From Thiomicrospira aerophila AL3 (GTDB lineage: Bacteria > Pseudomonadota > Gammaproteobacteria > Thiomicrospirales > Thiomicrospiraceae): a DNA stretch of 64,000 nucleotides. The notes under the pieces are model-generated. The model did not search any database. It saw only the letters and a program-made list of their open reading frames with translations, and was not told where the DNA came from. A program made the position numbers and the translations under genes. This document shows, piece by piece, positions 45,924-56,214 of this stretch (positions within the stretch are counted from its first letter, which is position 1; every line of letters begins with the position of its first letter). The stretch lies in assembly GCF_000227665.2 (NCBI RefSeq), contig NZ_CP007030.1:930001-994000 (forward strand). The letters run 5' to 3'.

Positions 45924-46972
45924 ACGCAACATACAAAGCAGCAGGCCTGGTGGCCGCGTTAGCACTTCTAGGTGGTTGTTCAGTTTTTAAAGGCGGTGAA
46001 ACCGATTTTAGGGATAGCGAAGGGCGTTTATTACAAGGTATTGAATTACCCCCTAACTTTGTATCCCCCGGTCAGCAACGTGCGCAAGCGAATGAGCGCT
46101 TGGTTGCCCCTGTGCTACAACAACAAGATAGCTTGCCGAGAGCATCGGCAACCGGTGTAAGCGTAGAGTCAAATTTAGTTCAGCGCTGGCTGGTGTTTGA
46201 AAATAAAACCAGTTTTGAAGTTTATAACCTGTTGCAACGCTTTGTGGCCGGTCAAGGCTTTGATATTGCTACGGCTAATTTCGAGCTAGGTTTGATTCAG
46301 ACTGACTACTTGGCACGGACTGATATTGCACCTGTGGCTTTAGAGGTAGGGTTATTAACGCGTTTACTTAACCGTTGGCGTGATGAGCGCGTAACCGGGC
46401 TTTTTGACCGATATAGTTTTCAAATTATAGAACAAGACGGTCAAGTTTCAGTGTATGTGCAACACAATATGATGACCGCAGATTCGTCGGGCGATATCAC
46501 TCAGTGGCGCTTACGTCCTTATGATCCGATGATGGAAATGCTTGCTTTGTATCGCTTTTTGGTGTTTGTAGGTGAAACGGGCGAAAGTGCCATCGACAAA
46601 ATTGCTCAAGCGCCTTATTATCATGAAGTGCTTCGAGGTGAAGAAATTCGTGGTATTGCTTTGGCTGCGCCTTTAGACCAGGCTTGGGATTATTTACAAG
46701 CCCAAGCAGTACGTGCAGATTGGAAAATTGTTAGTCAATCACGCAATGAACGTATTATTATTGTCGAAGTAAGCGAAGATATTAGTAGCTTAAACTGGCT
46801 AAACCGTTTGTTTGCTAGTCAGCGTAGTCGCGTGTTGGTGTTAATGCTGGAAGCAGACGCTGAACGTGATGGGATTACCCTCGTTGAACTGAACGCACAA
46901 GCAAGCGATACACCGCTCAATGGTGAGCAGCGACGCGCCTACCTTGAACAGCTTGGTCTATTATTCGATTAA
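45920..46972 (+). CDS. bamC: Outer-membrane assembly lipoprotein BamC
   Basis: 350 aa, TTG start with AGGAG upstream. Signal peptide and lipobox LGGC (C20 or nearby), then the unstructured segment (DSEGRLLQGIELPPNF) that binds BamD, then two helix-grip domains (FELGLIQTDYLART; RNERIIIVEVSEDIS). It is a component of the BAM complex that inserts beta-barrel proteins. The CAGGCCTGGT at 45942 falls in the signal peptide, encoding AGLV. Confidence 0.9.
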   Translation: MNATYKAAGLVAALALLGGCSVFKGGETDFRDSEGRLLQGIELPPNFVSPGQQRAQANERLVAPVLQQQDSLPRASATGVSVESNLVQRWLVFENKTSFEVYNLLQRFVAGQGFDIATANFELGLIQTDYLARTDIAPVALEVGLLTRLLNRWRDERVTGLFDRYSFQIIEQDGQVSVYVQHNMMTADSSGDITQWRLRPYDPMMEMLALYRFLVFVGETGESAIDKIAQAPYYHEVLRGEEIRGIALAAPLDQAWDYLQAQAVRADWKIVSQSRNERIIIVEVSEDISSLNWLNRLFASQRSRVLVLMLEADAERDGITLVELNAQASDTPLNGEQRRAYLEQLGLLFD

Positions 46973-46988
46973 ATCATTTCGACTCAAC

Positions 46989-47011
46989 AACCCTCGTCAT
47001 GAGGGTTTTTT
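46989..47011 (+). terminator. Terminator between bamC and purL
   Basis: AACCCTC-GTCAT-GAGGGTT followed by TTTT, 17 bp before the purL start. Confidence 0.85.
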
Positions 47012-47027
47012 CATTGGAAGTTAGGTT

Positions 47028-50000
47028 ATGTACATTATCTGGGGTCAGTCTGCCCACTCTGAATATCGTCTGCAGCAATTGTCAGTAAAATTACAACAGC
47101 AAGGCCCATTAAGCCAGCTGCGCAGTCAATGGTTTTACATGGTGACTAGCCATGTACCCTTGACTGATGCAAGACGCGCAAGTTTAAGTTTGTTATTAAA
47201 TGGACAAGAGCACGAAATAGCTGCAATGGTTGCACAACCAAGTTGCCTAATCACACCACGTGCCGGCACTATTTCGCCCTGGTCAAGCAAGGCTACCGAT
47301 ATAGCGCATTTATCTGGCTTTAGCGAAGTGACACGCGTTGAGCGTGGCACCGCCTACTATTTATCAGGCTATGATACTCATCAAGCCAGTGCCTATTTTG
47401 CCAAACTCTATGATCGCATGACATCACAGGTTTGGACGGATCAAGCTGAGTTAGCGAGTCTATTTGAGCAGGGGCAGCCACGTAATGTCAATCATATCGA
47501 TATCTTACAAGGTGGTCGTGAGGCGTTGGTCCAAGCTAATCAGTCCCTAGGCCTAGCGCTAAGTGCGGATGAAATTGATTATTTAGTGACTAACTTTAAA
47601 CAATTACAACGCAATCCTACTGATGCAGAGTTAATGATGTTCGCGCAAGCGAACTCCGAGCATTGCCGCCATAAAATCTTTAACGCCGACTGGATTATTG
47701 ACGGGCAGGCAAAAGATCAAACCCTATTTGGCATGATTCGCAATACTTATCGGCACCATTCAGACGGTGTGTTATCAGCCTATAGTGATAATGCTGCAGT
47801 ATTGGCTGGCCCCCAAGCTACGCGCTTTTTTCCTGACGCAAAAACCGCTGAATATGGTTATTCCAATGAACCGACTCATATTCAGATTAAAGTCGAAACC
47901 CATAATCACCCTACAGCCATTTCACCTTTTCCAGGTGCGGCAACAGGAGCGGGTGGGGAGATTCGAGATGAAGGTGCCACCGGGCAGGGTTCTAAGCCCA
48001 AATCTGGCTTAACGGGTTTTACAGTGTCTAACCTCAACATTCCAGGGTTTAAACAACCTTGGGAGCGCGATTATGGTCGTCCAGGACGCATTGTTTCGGC
48101 ATTGGATATTATGCTTGAAGGGCCTTTAGGCGCAGCTGGCTATAATAATGAATTTGGCCGTCCAGCGATCAATGGCTATTTTAGAACCTACGAAAACCCT
48201 TTATTGACCGAAGAAGGCGAAGAAATGCGTGGTTATCACAAGCCAATCATGTTGGCAGGTGGTTTAGGCAACATTCGTGATATGCACGTCAAAAAGCAAG
48301 ACATTCCTGTCGGTGCTAAGTTAGTAGTATTGGGCGGTCCGGCCATGTTAATTGGTTTGGGTGGCGGAGCTGCATCCAGCGTCGATACCGGCGCCGGCGC
48401 CGAAGACTTAGATTTTGCTTCCGTACAGCGCGATAACCCTGAAATGGAGCGTCGTGCGCAAGAAGTGATTGATCGTTGTACTTATTTAGGTCACGCTAAT
48501 CCGATTGCGTCAATTCATGATGTGGGGGCGGGCGGATTGTCGAATGCCTTCCCTGAGTTAGTCAACGATGCCGGTCGTGGCGGTTTATTTGACTTGCGCA
48601 AGGTGCCTAATGATGAACCCAGCATGTCGCCGATGGAAATTTGGTGTAATGAATCACAAGAGCGTTATGTGTTGGCCATTTATCCTGATCGCTTAGCTGA
48701 GTTTGAGGCTATTTGCCAACGTGAGCGGGCTGTATATGCCATTGTAGGCGAGGCAACTGCCGAACAGAAACTGCAAGTGCGCGATAGGTTGTTAGACGCT
48801 AATCCAGTTGATTTACCCTTAAATGTATTACTAGGTAAGCCTCCTAAGATGCAGCGTGACGTAGCAACCCGTGTGATTGGTCAGCCTGGTTTTGAATCAG
48901 CCATTCTTAATCTTGAAGAAGTGACCGAGCGCTTGCTAAAACTGCCCACCATTGCGAGTAAATCATTTTTAATTACTATTGGTGATCGTTCGATTACTGG
49001 CATGGTCACGCGTGATCAAATGGTCGGCCCTTGGCAGGTGCCGGTGGCTGATGTGGGCGTGACTGCCGCAGATTATCAAGGTTATTTTGGTGAAGCCATG
49101 GCGATGGGTGAACGTCCACCGGTTGCGTTAATCAATCCGAAAGCGTCAGCGCGGTTAGCTGTCGCGGAGGCGATTACCAACGTTGCTGCCGCCAGAATTG
49201 AAAATCTCAGTGACATCAAGATGTCAGCTAACTGGATGGCGGCGGCGGGGCATCCGGGTGAGGATGCCGCGTTATTTGCCGCTGTTGAGGCGGTCGGGAT
49301 GGAATTGTGTCCAGCGCTTGGCATTGCGATTCCTGTCGGTAAGGACTCAATGTCTATGAAAACCGTTTGGCAGGAGCAAGGTCAGCATAAAGCCGTAATT
49401 GCGCCGGTATCTTTAAATATTACCGCTTTTGCGCCTGTACTCGATGTGCGTAAAACCTTAACGCCACAATTGCGCACCGATATAGGTGCGACCCAGCTGC
49501 TTGTCATTGATCTTGGACGGGGGCAAAACCGCTTAGGGGGCAGTTGTCTAGCCCAGGTTTATAATCAGGTGGGTGAGTGCAGCGCCGATCTGGATAGCGC
49601 GCAGGATTTAATTGCGTTTTTTAATGCTATTCAGCAAATGAATGAACAGGGATTGATTCATGCTTATCATGATCGTGCCGATGGTGGCTTGCTCGTGACC
49701 TTAATGGAAATGGCTTTTGCCGGTCATTGTGGTATCGATATTGATGTCAGTGCGCTAGGTAATGAACCGATTGCGGCTTTGGCAGCAGAAGAACTAGGTG
49801 CGGTACTACAAGTTAAGCAAACTGATTTAGAAAAGGTCAATGCTATTCTTGTTGATTTGGGCTTGGACAGCCTTAGTCACTGGATTGGTCAGTTAAACAA
49901 TCGCGACGAAATCAAGTTTGTACATAATGGTCACACTTTGCTCAGTGGCGCACGATCGCATTACCAGGCCTGGTGGTCTGAAACGTCTTATCGGATGCAA

Positions 50001-50900
50001 GCTTTGCGTGACAATGCCGATTGTGCTCAGCAAGAGTTTGATGCGATCACCGATAGTGAAGCGACCGAGTTGGTTGCCAAAGCCACATTTGATATTAATG
50101 ACAATATCAGTGCACCGTTTATTAAGACTGGCGTACGTCCAAAAGTGGCGATTCTACGTGAACAGGGAGTAAATGGTCAGCAAGAAATGGCCGCTGCGTT
50201 TGATCGCGCCGGCTTCAGTGCGGTTGATGTACATATGAGTGATATTCTTGAAGGGCGCATTTCGTTACAGGACTACAAAGGTTTAGTGGCCTGTGGCGGT
50301 TTCTCCTATGGTGATGTCTTAGGAGCGGGGCGTGGCTGGGCGAGTTCTATTCTATTTAACCCAAGAGCGCGCGATGAATTTGAAGCCTACTTCAACCGTG
50401 ATGATGCCTTTAGTTTAGGGGTATGTAATGGCTGCCAAATGATGTCGAATTTAAAAACAATCATTCCTGGTGCGCAGCATTGGCCCGCTTTTGTGCGCAA
50501 TCGCTCGGAGCAGTTTGAAGCGCGTTTATCCTTAGTTGAAGTGCAAGAATCGCCCTCCATTTTATTGGCCGGAATGGCAGGCAGTCGTATTCCTGTTGCT
50601 GTTGCGCATGGTGAAGGTCGGGTTGATTTTAACCTCGCAGGGGGCGACGCGACGCAGGCTCATATTGGCTTGCGTTATGTTAACGCGAAAGGTGTACCTA
50701 CCGAACGTTATCCCTTTAACCCAAATGGATCGTCTCAGGGTATTACTGGTTTAACCACCGATGATGGTCGTGTCACTATTATGATGCCGCATCCTGAGCG
50801 GGTTTTTCGTGCGGTACAGCATTCTTGGTGTCCTGATGATTGGACTGAGGATGCACCCTGGATGCGATTATTCCGTAACGCGCGCCGTTGGGTTGGTTAG
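47028..50900 (+). CDS. purL: Phosphoribosylformylglycinamidine synthase, large type
   Basis: 1290 aa, the fused gammaproteobacterial form. FGAM-synthase linker domain, ATP-binding and PurM-like halves ([50 protein letters not shown]), then a class I glutamine amidotransferase with [11 protein letters not shown] (nucleophile Cys) and MPHPERVFR (His, Glu). Fourth step of purine synthesis. One CAGGCCTGGT (49965) in the inter-domain segment. Confidence 0.97.
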   Translation: MYIIWGQSAHSEYRLQQLSVKLQQQGPLSQLRSQWFYMVTSHVPLTDARRASLSLLLNGQEHEIAAMVAQPSCLITPRAGTISPWSSKATDIAHLSGFSEVTRVERGTAYYLSGYDTHQASAYFAKLYDRMTSQVWTDQAELASLFEQGQPRNVNHIDILQGGREALVQANQSLGLALSADEIDYLVTNFKQLQRNPTDAELMMFAQANSEHCRHKIFNADWIIDGQAKDQTLFGMIRNTYRHHSDGVLSAYSDNAAVLAGPQATRFFPDAKTAEYGYSNEPTHIQIKVETHNHPTAISPFPGAATGAGGEIRDEGATGQGSKPKSGLTGFTVSNLNIPGFKQPWERDYGRPGRIVSALDIMLEGPLGAAGYNNEFGRPAINGYFRTYENPLLTEEGEEMRGYHKPIMLAGGLGNIRDMHVKKQDIPVGAKLVVLGGPAMLIGLGGGAASSVDTGAGAEDLDFASVQRDNPEMERRAQEVIDRCTYLGHANPIASIHDVGAGGLSNAFPELVNDAGRGGLFDLRKVPNDEPSMSPMEIWCNESQERYVLAIYPDRLAEFEAICQRERAVYAIVGEATAEQKLQVRDRLLDANPVDLPLNVLLGKPPKMQRDVATRVIGQPGFESAILNLEEVTERLLKLPTIASKSFLITIGDRSITGMVTRDQMVGPWQVPVADVGVTAADYQGYFGEAMAMGERPPVALINPKASARLAVAEAITNVAAARIENLSDIKMSANWMAAAGHPGEDAALFAAVEAVGMELCPALGIAIPVGKDSMSMKTVWQEQGQHKAVIAPVSLNITAFAPVLDVRKTLTPQLRTDIGATQLLVIDLGRGQNRLGGSCLAQVYNQVGECSADLDSAQDLIAFFNAIQQMNEQGLIHAYHDRADGGLLVTLMEMAFAGHCGIDIDVSALGNEPIAALAAEELGAVLQVKQTDLEKVNAILVDLGLDSLSHWIGQLNNRDEIKFVHNGHTLLSGARSHYQAWWSETSYRMQALRDNADCAQQEFDAITDSEATELVAKATFDINDNISAPFIKTGVRPKVAILREQGVNGQQEMAAAFDRAGFSAVDVHMSDILEGRISLQDYKGLVACGGFSYGDVLGAGRGWASSILFNPRARDEFEAYFNRDDAFSLGVCNGCQMMSNLKTIIPGAQHWPAFVRNRSEQFEARLSLVEVQESPSILLAGMAGSRIPVAVAHGEGRVDFNLAGGDATQAHIGLRYVNAKGVPTERYPFNPNGSSQGITGLTTDDGRVTIMMPHPERVFRAVQHSWCPDDWTEDAPWMRLFRNARRWVG

Positions 50901-51016
50901 TAGCAAGAAATCTGCGCTCATAAAGTAACTTTAGAGCGCTATAAGATAATTCTTTAGTAAGAACTAATAGGCTAGTTTGACTTTATTCCGGCTTTTGGTT
51001 AACTTAGTTGGACTTT

Positions 51017-51045
51017 TTGGGAAGCGCTTGCGCTTAATTTATAAT
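51017..51045 (+). promoter_or_regulatory. soxB promoter with a palindrome in the spacer
   Basis: TTGGGA (51017-51022), a 17-bp spacer and TATAAT (51040-51045). The spacer begins with a perfect inverted repeat AAGCGC-TT-GCGCTT (51022-51035). A weaker alternative, TTGACT at 50977 with TAACTT, lies upstream. The palindrome's position suits an operator. Confidence 0.55.
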
Positions 51046-51064
51046 TATAAAACGGAGAGACCTT

Positions 51065-52987
51065 ATGTCTTTGAGTCGTCGTGAGTTTTTACATGTAATG
51101 GCTGTAGCCGCTGCGGCAGGTATGTTACCTGCTGGTGCACGTGCAATGGGTGGCAAGCCAAGTGGCGCTGATCTTTCAATGTATGATATGCCAATGAAAG
51201 GTAATGTTCGTTTGCTGCATACTACTGATACTCACGCGCAGCTAAAACCTATTTTCTTCCGTGAACCTAACGTAAACTTGGGTGTTGGGCCAGCACATGG
51301 TCAGCGTCCACACATCGTGGGTAAAAAGTTATTAGAAAGCCTAGCTGAAAGTGGCGTAAAAATCGAAGAGGGTTCTGCTGAAGCTTATGCCTTCACCTAC
51401 CTAGACTTTGATGAAGCGGCGAAAAAATATGGTCGCTTAGGTGGTTATGCTCACCTTAAAACCTTAATGGATATGTTGCGCAAGCAAGCAGGCGGTCGTG
51501 AAAATACTATCCTTATGGATGGTGGCGATACTTGGCATGGTTCTGCTACTGCTTTGTGGACACGTGGTATGGATATGGTTGAAGCAACCAATATCCTAGG
51601 TGTGGATGTGATGACTGGGCATTGGGAATTTACTTATGCACAAGAAGAAGTATTACGTAACCTGCAAGCATTCAAGGGTGAGTATATTTCACAAAACACC
51701 CGTCTTCGTGAAGATGCGTTATTTGGTGATGAATATTATGCACTAGCCGAAAAATATGGCCATGGTTTATACAACGAAGACGAATTGCGTCCGTTTAAGC
51801 CTTATACAGTAAAGACCATCAACGGTAACCGTATTGCTGTGATTGGTCAAACTTTCCCACGTATGTCAAACGCTAACCCAATTGCTAACTTCCCAGACTG
51901 GTCTTTCGGTCTACGTGAAGAAGAATTACAAGAAACGGTTGACCATATCAAGGCAAACGAAAACGTGGCCGCTATTGTGGTTATTTCTCACAATGGTATG
52001 GACGTGGATATCAAAATGGCCGGCCGCGTGTCAGGAATCGACGCCTTCTTTGGTGGTCACACCCACGATGGTATGCCTGCACCAACTAAAGTACAGCGCC
52101 CAGATGGCGGCACCTGTTATGTGACCAATGCGGGTTCAAACGGCAAGTTTGTTGGCGTAATGGACTTAGACATTAAAGATGGCAAGCTACAAGATGTGCA
52201 TTACCGCCTGTTGCCGGTATTCGCGAATATCCTGCCTGCTGATCCAGAAATGCAGAAGTTTATTGATGACTTGTATGCACGCAAGTATGACGAAAACGTT
52301 ATCGAAGCGCGTAATCCTAAGTATCGTGTTAATCCAGATCGTTTAGGTAAAACCTACGGTGAGATTTTGAGCGAAGAACTCGCCATTGCAGGTGAAACAC
52401 TCTATCGTCGTGGTAACTTCATGGGAACCTGGGACCAGATCATCGTTAACGCATTGCGTGAAGAGCATGATGCTCAAATCGCTATGTCTGCGGGTGTTCG
52501 CTGGGGTACCTCAGTCATGGCCGGTGAGATGATTACCATGGAGCGTCTAATGGACGAAACTTCATTGACCTATGGTGAAACCTACCGTACTGAGTTAACC
52601 GGTGCACAGCTTAAAGACATTTTTGAAGGCATTGCGGAAAACCTTTTCGTTATCGACCCTTACCTGCAATCAGGTGGTGACATGGTACGTTTAGGTGGCA
52701 TGGATTACACCATTGATCCAAACGAAGCCTTAGGCAACCGTATTTCTAATATGGTGTTGGATGATGGCACCCCAATCGAAATGGATAAATCTTATTCTGT
52801 TACTGGTTGGGCACAAGTTGATACAGTAGGTGATGGTCGCTTAGTATGGGACATCGTAGCTGATTATCTACGCCGTGAAGCCAAGAAAAACAACGGAGTT
52901 GTGAAGCTTGATAAGGTGAATCACCCAACCTTGATCGGTGTTAAGAATGATCCAGGTTTAGCAGACTATGCAGGCAAGTTAATTTAA
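51065..52987 (+). CDS. soxB: Thiosulfohydrolase SoxB
   Basis: 640 aa. The twin-arginine signal SRREFLHVMAVAAAAG directs folded export to the periplasm. The dimanganese metallophosphatase-like core is seen in LLHTTDTHAQLKP, MDGGDTWHG, GHWEFTY, VISHNGMDVD and GGHTHDGMP; the C-terminal 5'-nucleotidase domain follows. SoxB releases sulfate from the SoxYZ-bound S-thiosulfonate. GGAGAG precedes the ATG. No other sox gene is in the window, in keeping with the split sox loci known in this bacterial group. Confidence 0.97.
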   Translation: MSLSRREFLHVMAVAAAAGMLPAGARAMGGKPSGADLSMYDMPMKGNVRLLHTTDTHAQLKPIFFREPNVNLGVGPAHGQRPHIVGKKLLESLAESGVKIEEGSAEAYAFTYLDFDEAAKKYGRLGGYAHLKTLMDMLRKQAGGRENTILMDGGDTWHGSATALWTRGMDMVEATNILGVDVMTGHWEFTYAQEEVLRNLQAFKGEYISQNTRLREDALFGDEYYALAEKYGHGLYNEDELRPFKPYTVKTINGNRIAVIGQTFPRMSNANPIANFPDWSFGLREEELQETVDHIKANENVAAIVVISHNGMDVDIKMAGRVSGIDAFFGGHTHDGMPAPTKVQRPDGGTCYVTNAGSNGKFVGVMDLDIKDGKLQDVHYRLLPVFANILPADPEMQKFIDDLYARKYDENVIEARNPKYRVNPDRLGKTYGEILSEELAIAGETLYRRGNFMGTWDQIIVNALREEHDAQIAMSAGVRWGTSVMAGEMITMERLMDETSLTYGETYRTELTGAQLKDIFEGIAENLFVIDPYLQSGGDMVRLGGMDYTIDPNEALGNRISNMVLDDGTPIEMDKSYSVTGWAQVDTVGDGRLVWDIVADYLRREAKKNNGVVKLDKVNHPTLIGVKNDPGLADYAGKLI

Positions 52988-53013
52988 TTAACGCCTTTAA
53001 GTTAATGATTGTT

Positions 53014-53039
53014 AACCCAGCCTACGGCTGGGTTTTTTT
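53014..53039 (+). terminator. Terminator after soxB
   Basis: AACCCAGCC-TAC-GGCTGGGTT followed by TTTTT. It separates soxB from sulP. Confidence 0.9.
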
Positions 53040-53052
53040 ATTCGGAAAAATT

Positions 53053-54546
53053 ATGTTACTTTCTCAAAAACGAAAAGACTGGCTAGGAAATATCCGAGGC
53101 GATGTACTGGCGGGTATCGTAGTGGCTTTAGCGCTTATTCCTGAGGCGATTGCTTTTTCAATTATCGCCGGCGTGGATCCTAAAGTGGGTTTATATGCTT
53201 CATTTACCATTGCCGTGGTGATTGCGATAGTCGGTGGGCGTCCGGGGATGATTTCCGCAGCGACCGCGGCGACCGCTTTGCTGATGATTAATCTTGTTAA
53301 AGACCATGGCCTAGAATATTTATTGGCGGCGGGTATCTTAGCAGGCCTGCTGCAAATCTTGGCCGGGTATCTTAGATTAGATCGTTTTATTAGTTTTATC
53401 TCACGCTCAGTAATGACGGGGTTTTTAAACGCGCTGGCGATTTTAATTTTTATGTCGCAATTACCTGAGCTTACCAATGTGACGTGGCATGTTTATGCTT
53501 TAACAGCACTCGGTTTAGTCATTGTATATTTATTTCCGTATATCCCTAAAATTGGCCAATTGATTCCATCGCCTTTGGTGGTCATTATTGTGCTGACAGC
53601 CATTGTTCTCGCCATGGGGATTGATGTACGCACCATTGGTGATTTAGGTGAGTTACCCGATAGCTTACCGGTATTTTTGCTGCCTGATGTGCCATTTAAT
53701 TTAGAAACCTTATGGATCATTTTGCCTTATGCGGTTGCGATTGCCCTAGTTGGGTTATTAGAGTCCTTGTTAACTGCACAAGTGCTCGATGAAATGACCG
53801 ATACGGATTCAGACAAGGCCCGTGAGTGCAAAGGTCAGGGTGTGGCGAATATTGCATCAAACCTAACCGGTGGTATGGCAGGTTGTGCGATGATTGGTCA
53901 ATCGGTTATCAATATTAAATCGGGTGGACGCGGGCGTTTATCAACCTTTACCGCAGGCGTGATGCTATTGGTGATGGTGGTCTTTGTAGCAGACTATTTA
54001 GCGGTTGTGCCAATGGCCGCGTTAGTAGCGATTATGATTATGGTGTCTATCGGGACCTTTAGTTGGGTGTCGATTCCGGAAATGCGTACTAATCCTATGT
54101 CCGCAACGATTGTGATGTTGGCGACTGTTATTATTACGCTTTGGACACATAATTTAGCCTTTGGTGTGATATCTGGTGTGATCTTAGCCGCGTTATTTAT
54201 GGCCTATAAGATGACACAATTTATGGCGGTTGAACAAGATTATGACCCGCAGCAGGATATTCGCACCTACAGAATACTGGGTGATGTGTTCTTTAACTCA
54301 GCAGATAAGTTTATTAATAGTTTTGATTTCAGAGCGGTATCCAGTAAGGTCGTGATTGATGTGAGTGGCGCCCATTTTTGGGATATTAGCGCCGTTTACG
54401 CCCTCGATAAAGTGGTCATTAAATTACGCCGTGAGGGGGCGGATGTAGAAGTGTTAGGTTTAAATCATGCCAGTGAAAGCTTGGTGGATAAATATGCTGT
54501 GCATCAGGATCCTAAGAAAGCGGCAAAATTGATGGGGGAACACTAA
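53053..54546 (+). CDS. SulP family anion transporter with STAS domain
   Basis: 497 aa. The start is ATG 53053 (MLLSQKRKDWLGN); a longer frame would begin inside the terminator. The Sulfate_transp signature is DVLAGIVVALALIPEAIAFSIIAG, with about 10-12 helices, then a C-terminal STAS domain (VSSKVVIDVSGAHFWDISAV). Substrate may be sulfate, as waste of thiosulfate oxidation, or bicarbonate, as shown for some SulP proteins of this bacterial group; sequence alone does not decide. The usp gene follows with no gap. CAGGCCTGCT at 53342. Confidence 0.92.
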   Translation: MLLSQKRKDWLGNIRGDVLAGIVVALALIPEAIAFSIIAGVDPKVGLYASFTIAVVIAIVGGRPGMISAATAATALLMINLVKDHGLEYLLAAGILAGLLQILAGYLRLDRFISFISRSVMTGFLNALAILIFMSQLPELTNVTWHVYALTALGLVIVYLFPYIPKIGQLIPSPLVVIIVLTAIVLAMGIDVRTIGDLGELPDSLPVFLLPDVPFNLETLWIILPYAVAIALVGLLESLLTAQVLDEMTDTDSDKARECKGQGVANIASNLTGGMAGCAMIGQSVINIKSGGRGRLSTFTAGVMLLVMVVFVADYLAVVPMAALVAIMIMVSIGTFSWVSIPEMRTNPMSATIVMLATVIITLWTHNLAFGVISGVILAALFMAYKMTQFMAVEQDYDPQQDIRTYRILGDVFFNSADKFINSFDFRAVSSKVVIDVSGAHFWDISAVYALDKVVIKLRREGADVEVLGLNHASESLVDKYAVHQDPKKAAKLMGEH

Positions 54547-55413
54547 ATGGATAAGTTACAACAGCATTGGGTCATAGCCTGTATTGATGGCTCAGCCATG
54601 TCGGATCATGTAGTGGATGCGGCGGCTTGGATTGCCGAGCAAGTGAATTCGCCGCTTGAAATTATGCATACACTTGAGCGCGATGGGTTGACTCGTCCGA
54701 TTGATCATTCAGCGAGTTATCGACCGAATATGCGTGAAGATTTGATTCAAGAATTGGCAGAGCAAGAACGCGCAGAAAGTAAACGCCTTATTGTAGAGGG
54801 TAAGCAACTGCTGGACGCCCAAAAACATCGTTTGGCCGGTCTTGCGATTAAAAATATCATGACCAAACAACGTCACGGTAATTTAGCTGAAGCACTTAAA
54901 GGCATTGAAGATCAGATTCGTGTGTTAGTGGTGGGGCTGCGCGGTGAAGACCATGAAGACCAAGAAAAAGTGATGGGCGCGCAACTCGAAGACACCATTC
55001 GCGCAATACATAAGCCTATTTATGTGGTTAATGGTGTCTTTCAAGCGCCTAGGAGTCTATTGCTGGCCTACAACGATACCGAGGCTGCGCGTAAAGCGTT
55101 AAAGTTCGTTTGTGAAAGTCCGCTCTATGCTGACATTGAGATTCACCTGGTACACGTTAATGATAAGCCACAGATTGGTCAGGCTATTTTAGAGGCGGCT
55201 GAAGTATCACTAATCCGTTCAGGCCGACACTATAGCACTGCCTTGTTAAATGGCGATCCACAAACCGCTTTGTTAACCTATCAACAAACCCAAGCTATTG
55301 ATTTAATTGTTATGGGTGCATTAACCCATGGTTCATTACATCAATTATTTTTTGGTAGCATGGCGTTAAAAGTCCTGCAGCGCACCACCACTTCAGTGCT
55401 ATTGATTCGTTAA
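54547..55413 (+). CDS. Tandem universal stress protein
   Basis: 288 aa with two UspA domains, about 1-150 and 165-288. The second ends LIVMGALTHGSLHQLFFGSMALKVLQRTTTSVLLIR, the ATP-binding G-2x-G-9x-G(S/T) pattern; the first (IDGSAMSDHV ... VLVVGLRGEDHED) is degenerate. The ATG follows the sulP stop directly, so the two are co-translated and usp may regulate the transporter (inference). Confidence 0.9.
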   Translation: MDKLQQHWVIACIDGSAMSDHVVDAAAWIAEQVNSPLEIMHTLERDGLTRPIDHSASYRPNMREDLIQELAEQERAESKRLIVEGKQLLDAQKHRLAGLAIKNIMTKQRHGNLAEALKGIEDQIRVLVVGLRGEDHEDQEKVMGAQLEDTIRAIHKPIYVVNGVFQAPRSLLLAYNDTEAARKALKFVCESPLYADIEIHLVHVNDKPQIGQAILEAAEVSLIRSGRHYSTALLNGDPQTALLTYQQTQAIDLIVMGALTHGSLHQLFFGSMALKVLQRTTTSVLLIR

Positions 55414-55419
55414 ATAACG

Positions 55420-55457
55420 AAGCTGCAGACTTAGCCTTAGGGTTATGCCTGCAGCTT
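55420..55457. terminator. Hairpin between convergent usp and DUF5610 genes
   Basis: AAGCTGCAG (55420-55428) and CTGCAGCTT (55449-55457) form a 9-bp stem with a 20-nt loop; TTTTC follows on the plus strand. The right arm lies within the end of the DUF5610 gene. Confidence 0.65.
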
Positions 55458-56093
55458 TTCTAGCTGTTGCGCTCTAAAATCTTGTAAACCCTGTTGCACC
55501 AATTGATAGGTTTTTTCTGCATTATCTTTGATGCTGCCATCAAATACACCAAAACCGGTCAACATGTCAGTGGCTTGTTGAAAGCCTTGTTCAATGCCGC
55601 CACCAATCACCTCTAAAAATTTATCAAGAGCTGCTTCGCCTTCTAGCTTTGGATTAGCGGCTTTAAAGGCTTCAAACATCGCCGTTGTACCCTGTACAAT
55701 GCGTCCTGCAGTATTTTCCGGTGACCAATAATCCATCCCGCCTTGTTCCGCCAGACGTTCGGCGCTAATGGCATCAGGCCCTAAGTCAGCTTCGAGTGCT
55801 TGATTGATTTGATCGATGGCTTCCTGAAATAGAATTTTTAACGCATTTTGATCGCCAGTATTTTTATCGCCAAACAGGTGCTGAATAATGCTCGCTTGCG
55901 CTTGAATACGGGCGGTTTCTTTACTGGCTTGTTGTTCAACACCGCCAACATTCACCACCAGGCCTGGTGCTTGTCCGCCGGATTTTTCTTGTGCTTGATT
56001 TAAGCCTTTTTGCGCGGGGTTGTTTGCGTTGGCACTCGAATTGTTTTGTGCAGGGGTTAGTATAGCCTTTGCCGCAGGATTAATACTTGTCAT
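55443..56093 (-). CDS. DUF5610 domain protein
   Basis: 216 aa. A low-complexity Asn/Gln/Ala-rich N-terminus (about 1-55) is followed by a helical domain (MDYWSPENTAGRIVQGTTAMFEAFKAANP; IGGGIEQGFQQATDMLTGFGVFDG) typical of DUF5610 in proteobacteria. Function unknown. No signal peptide. GAGGACAG lies before the ATG. It is divergent from prfB. CAGGCCTGGT at 55959, encoding APGLVV. Confidence 0.8.
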   Translation of the reverse strand: MTSINPAAKAILTPAQNNSSANANNPAQKGLNQAQEKSGGQAPGLVVNVGGVEQQASKETARIQAQASIIQHLFGDKNTGDQNALKILFQEAIDQINQALEADLGPDAISAERLAEQGGMDYWSPENTAGRIVQGTTAMFEAFKAANPKLEGEAALDKFLEVIGGGIEQGFQQATDMLTGFGVFDGSIKDNAEKTYQLVQQGLQDFRAQQLEKLQA

Positions 56094-56214
56094 TTTTCTG
56101 TCCTCAGTAATGAGTTTGCTCTTAAAGCATTACGGCCAAACACGTTGAATCCTTAGGACAAAATTGCAGAAAAGTGCTATGATGCGCGCTTTAAAATTTG
56201 TTGTGAAGCAGGGT

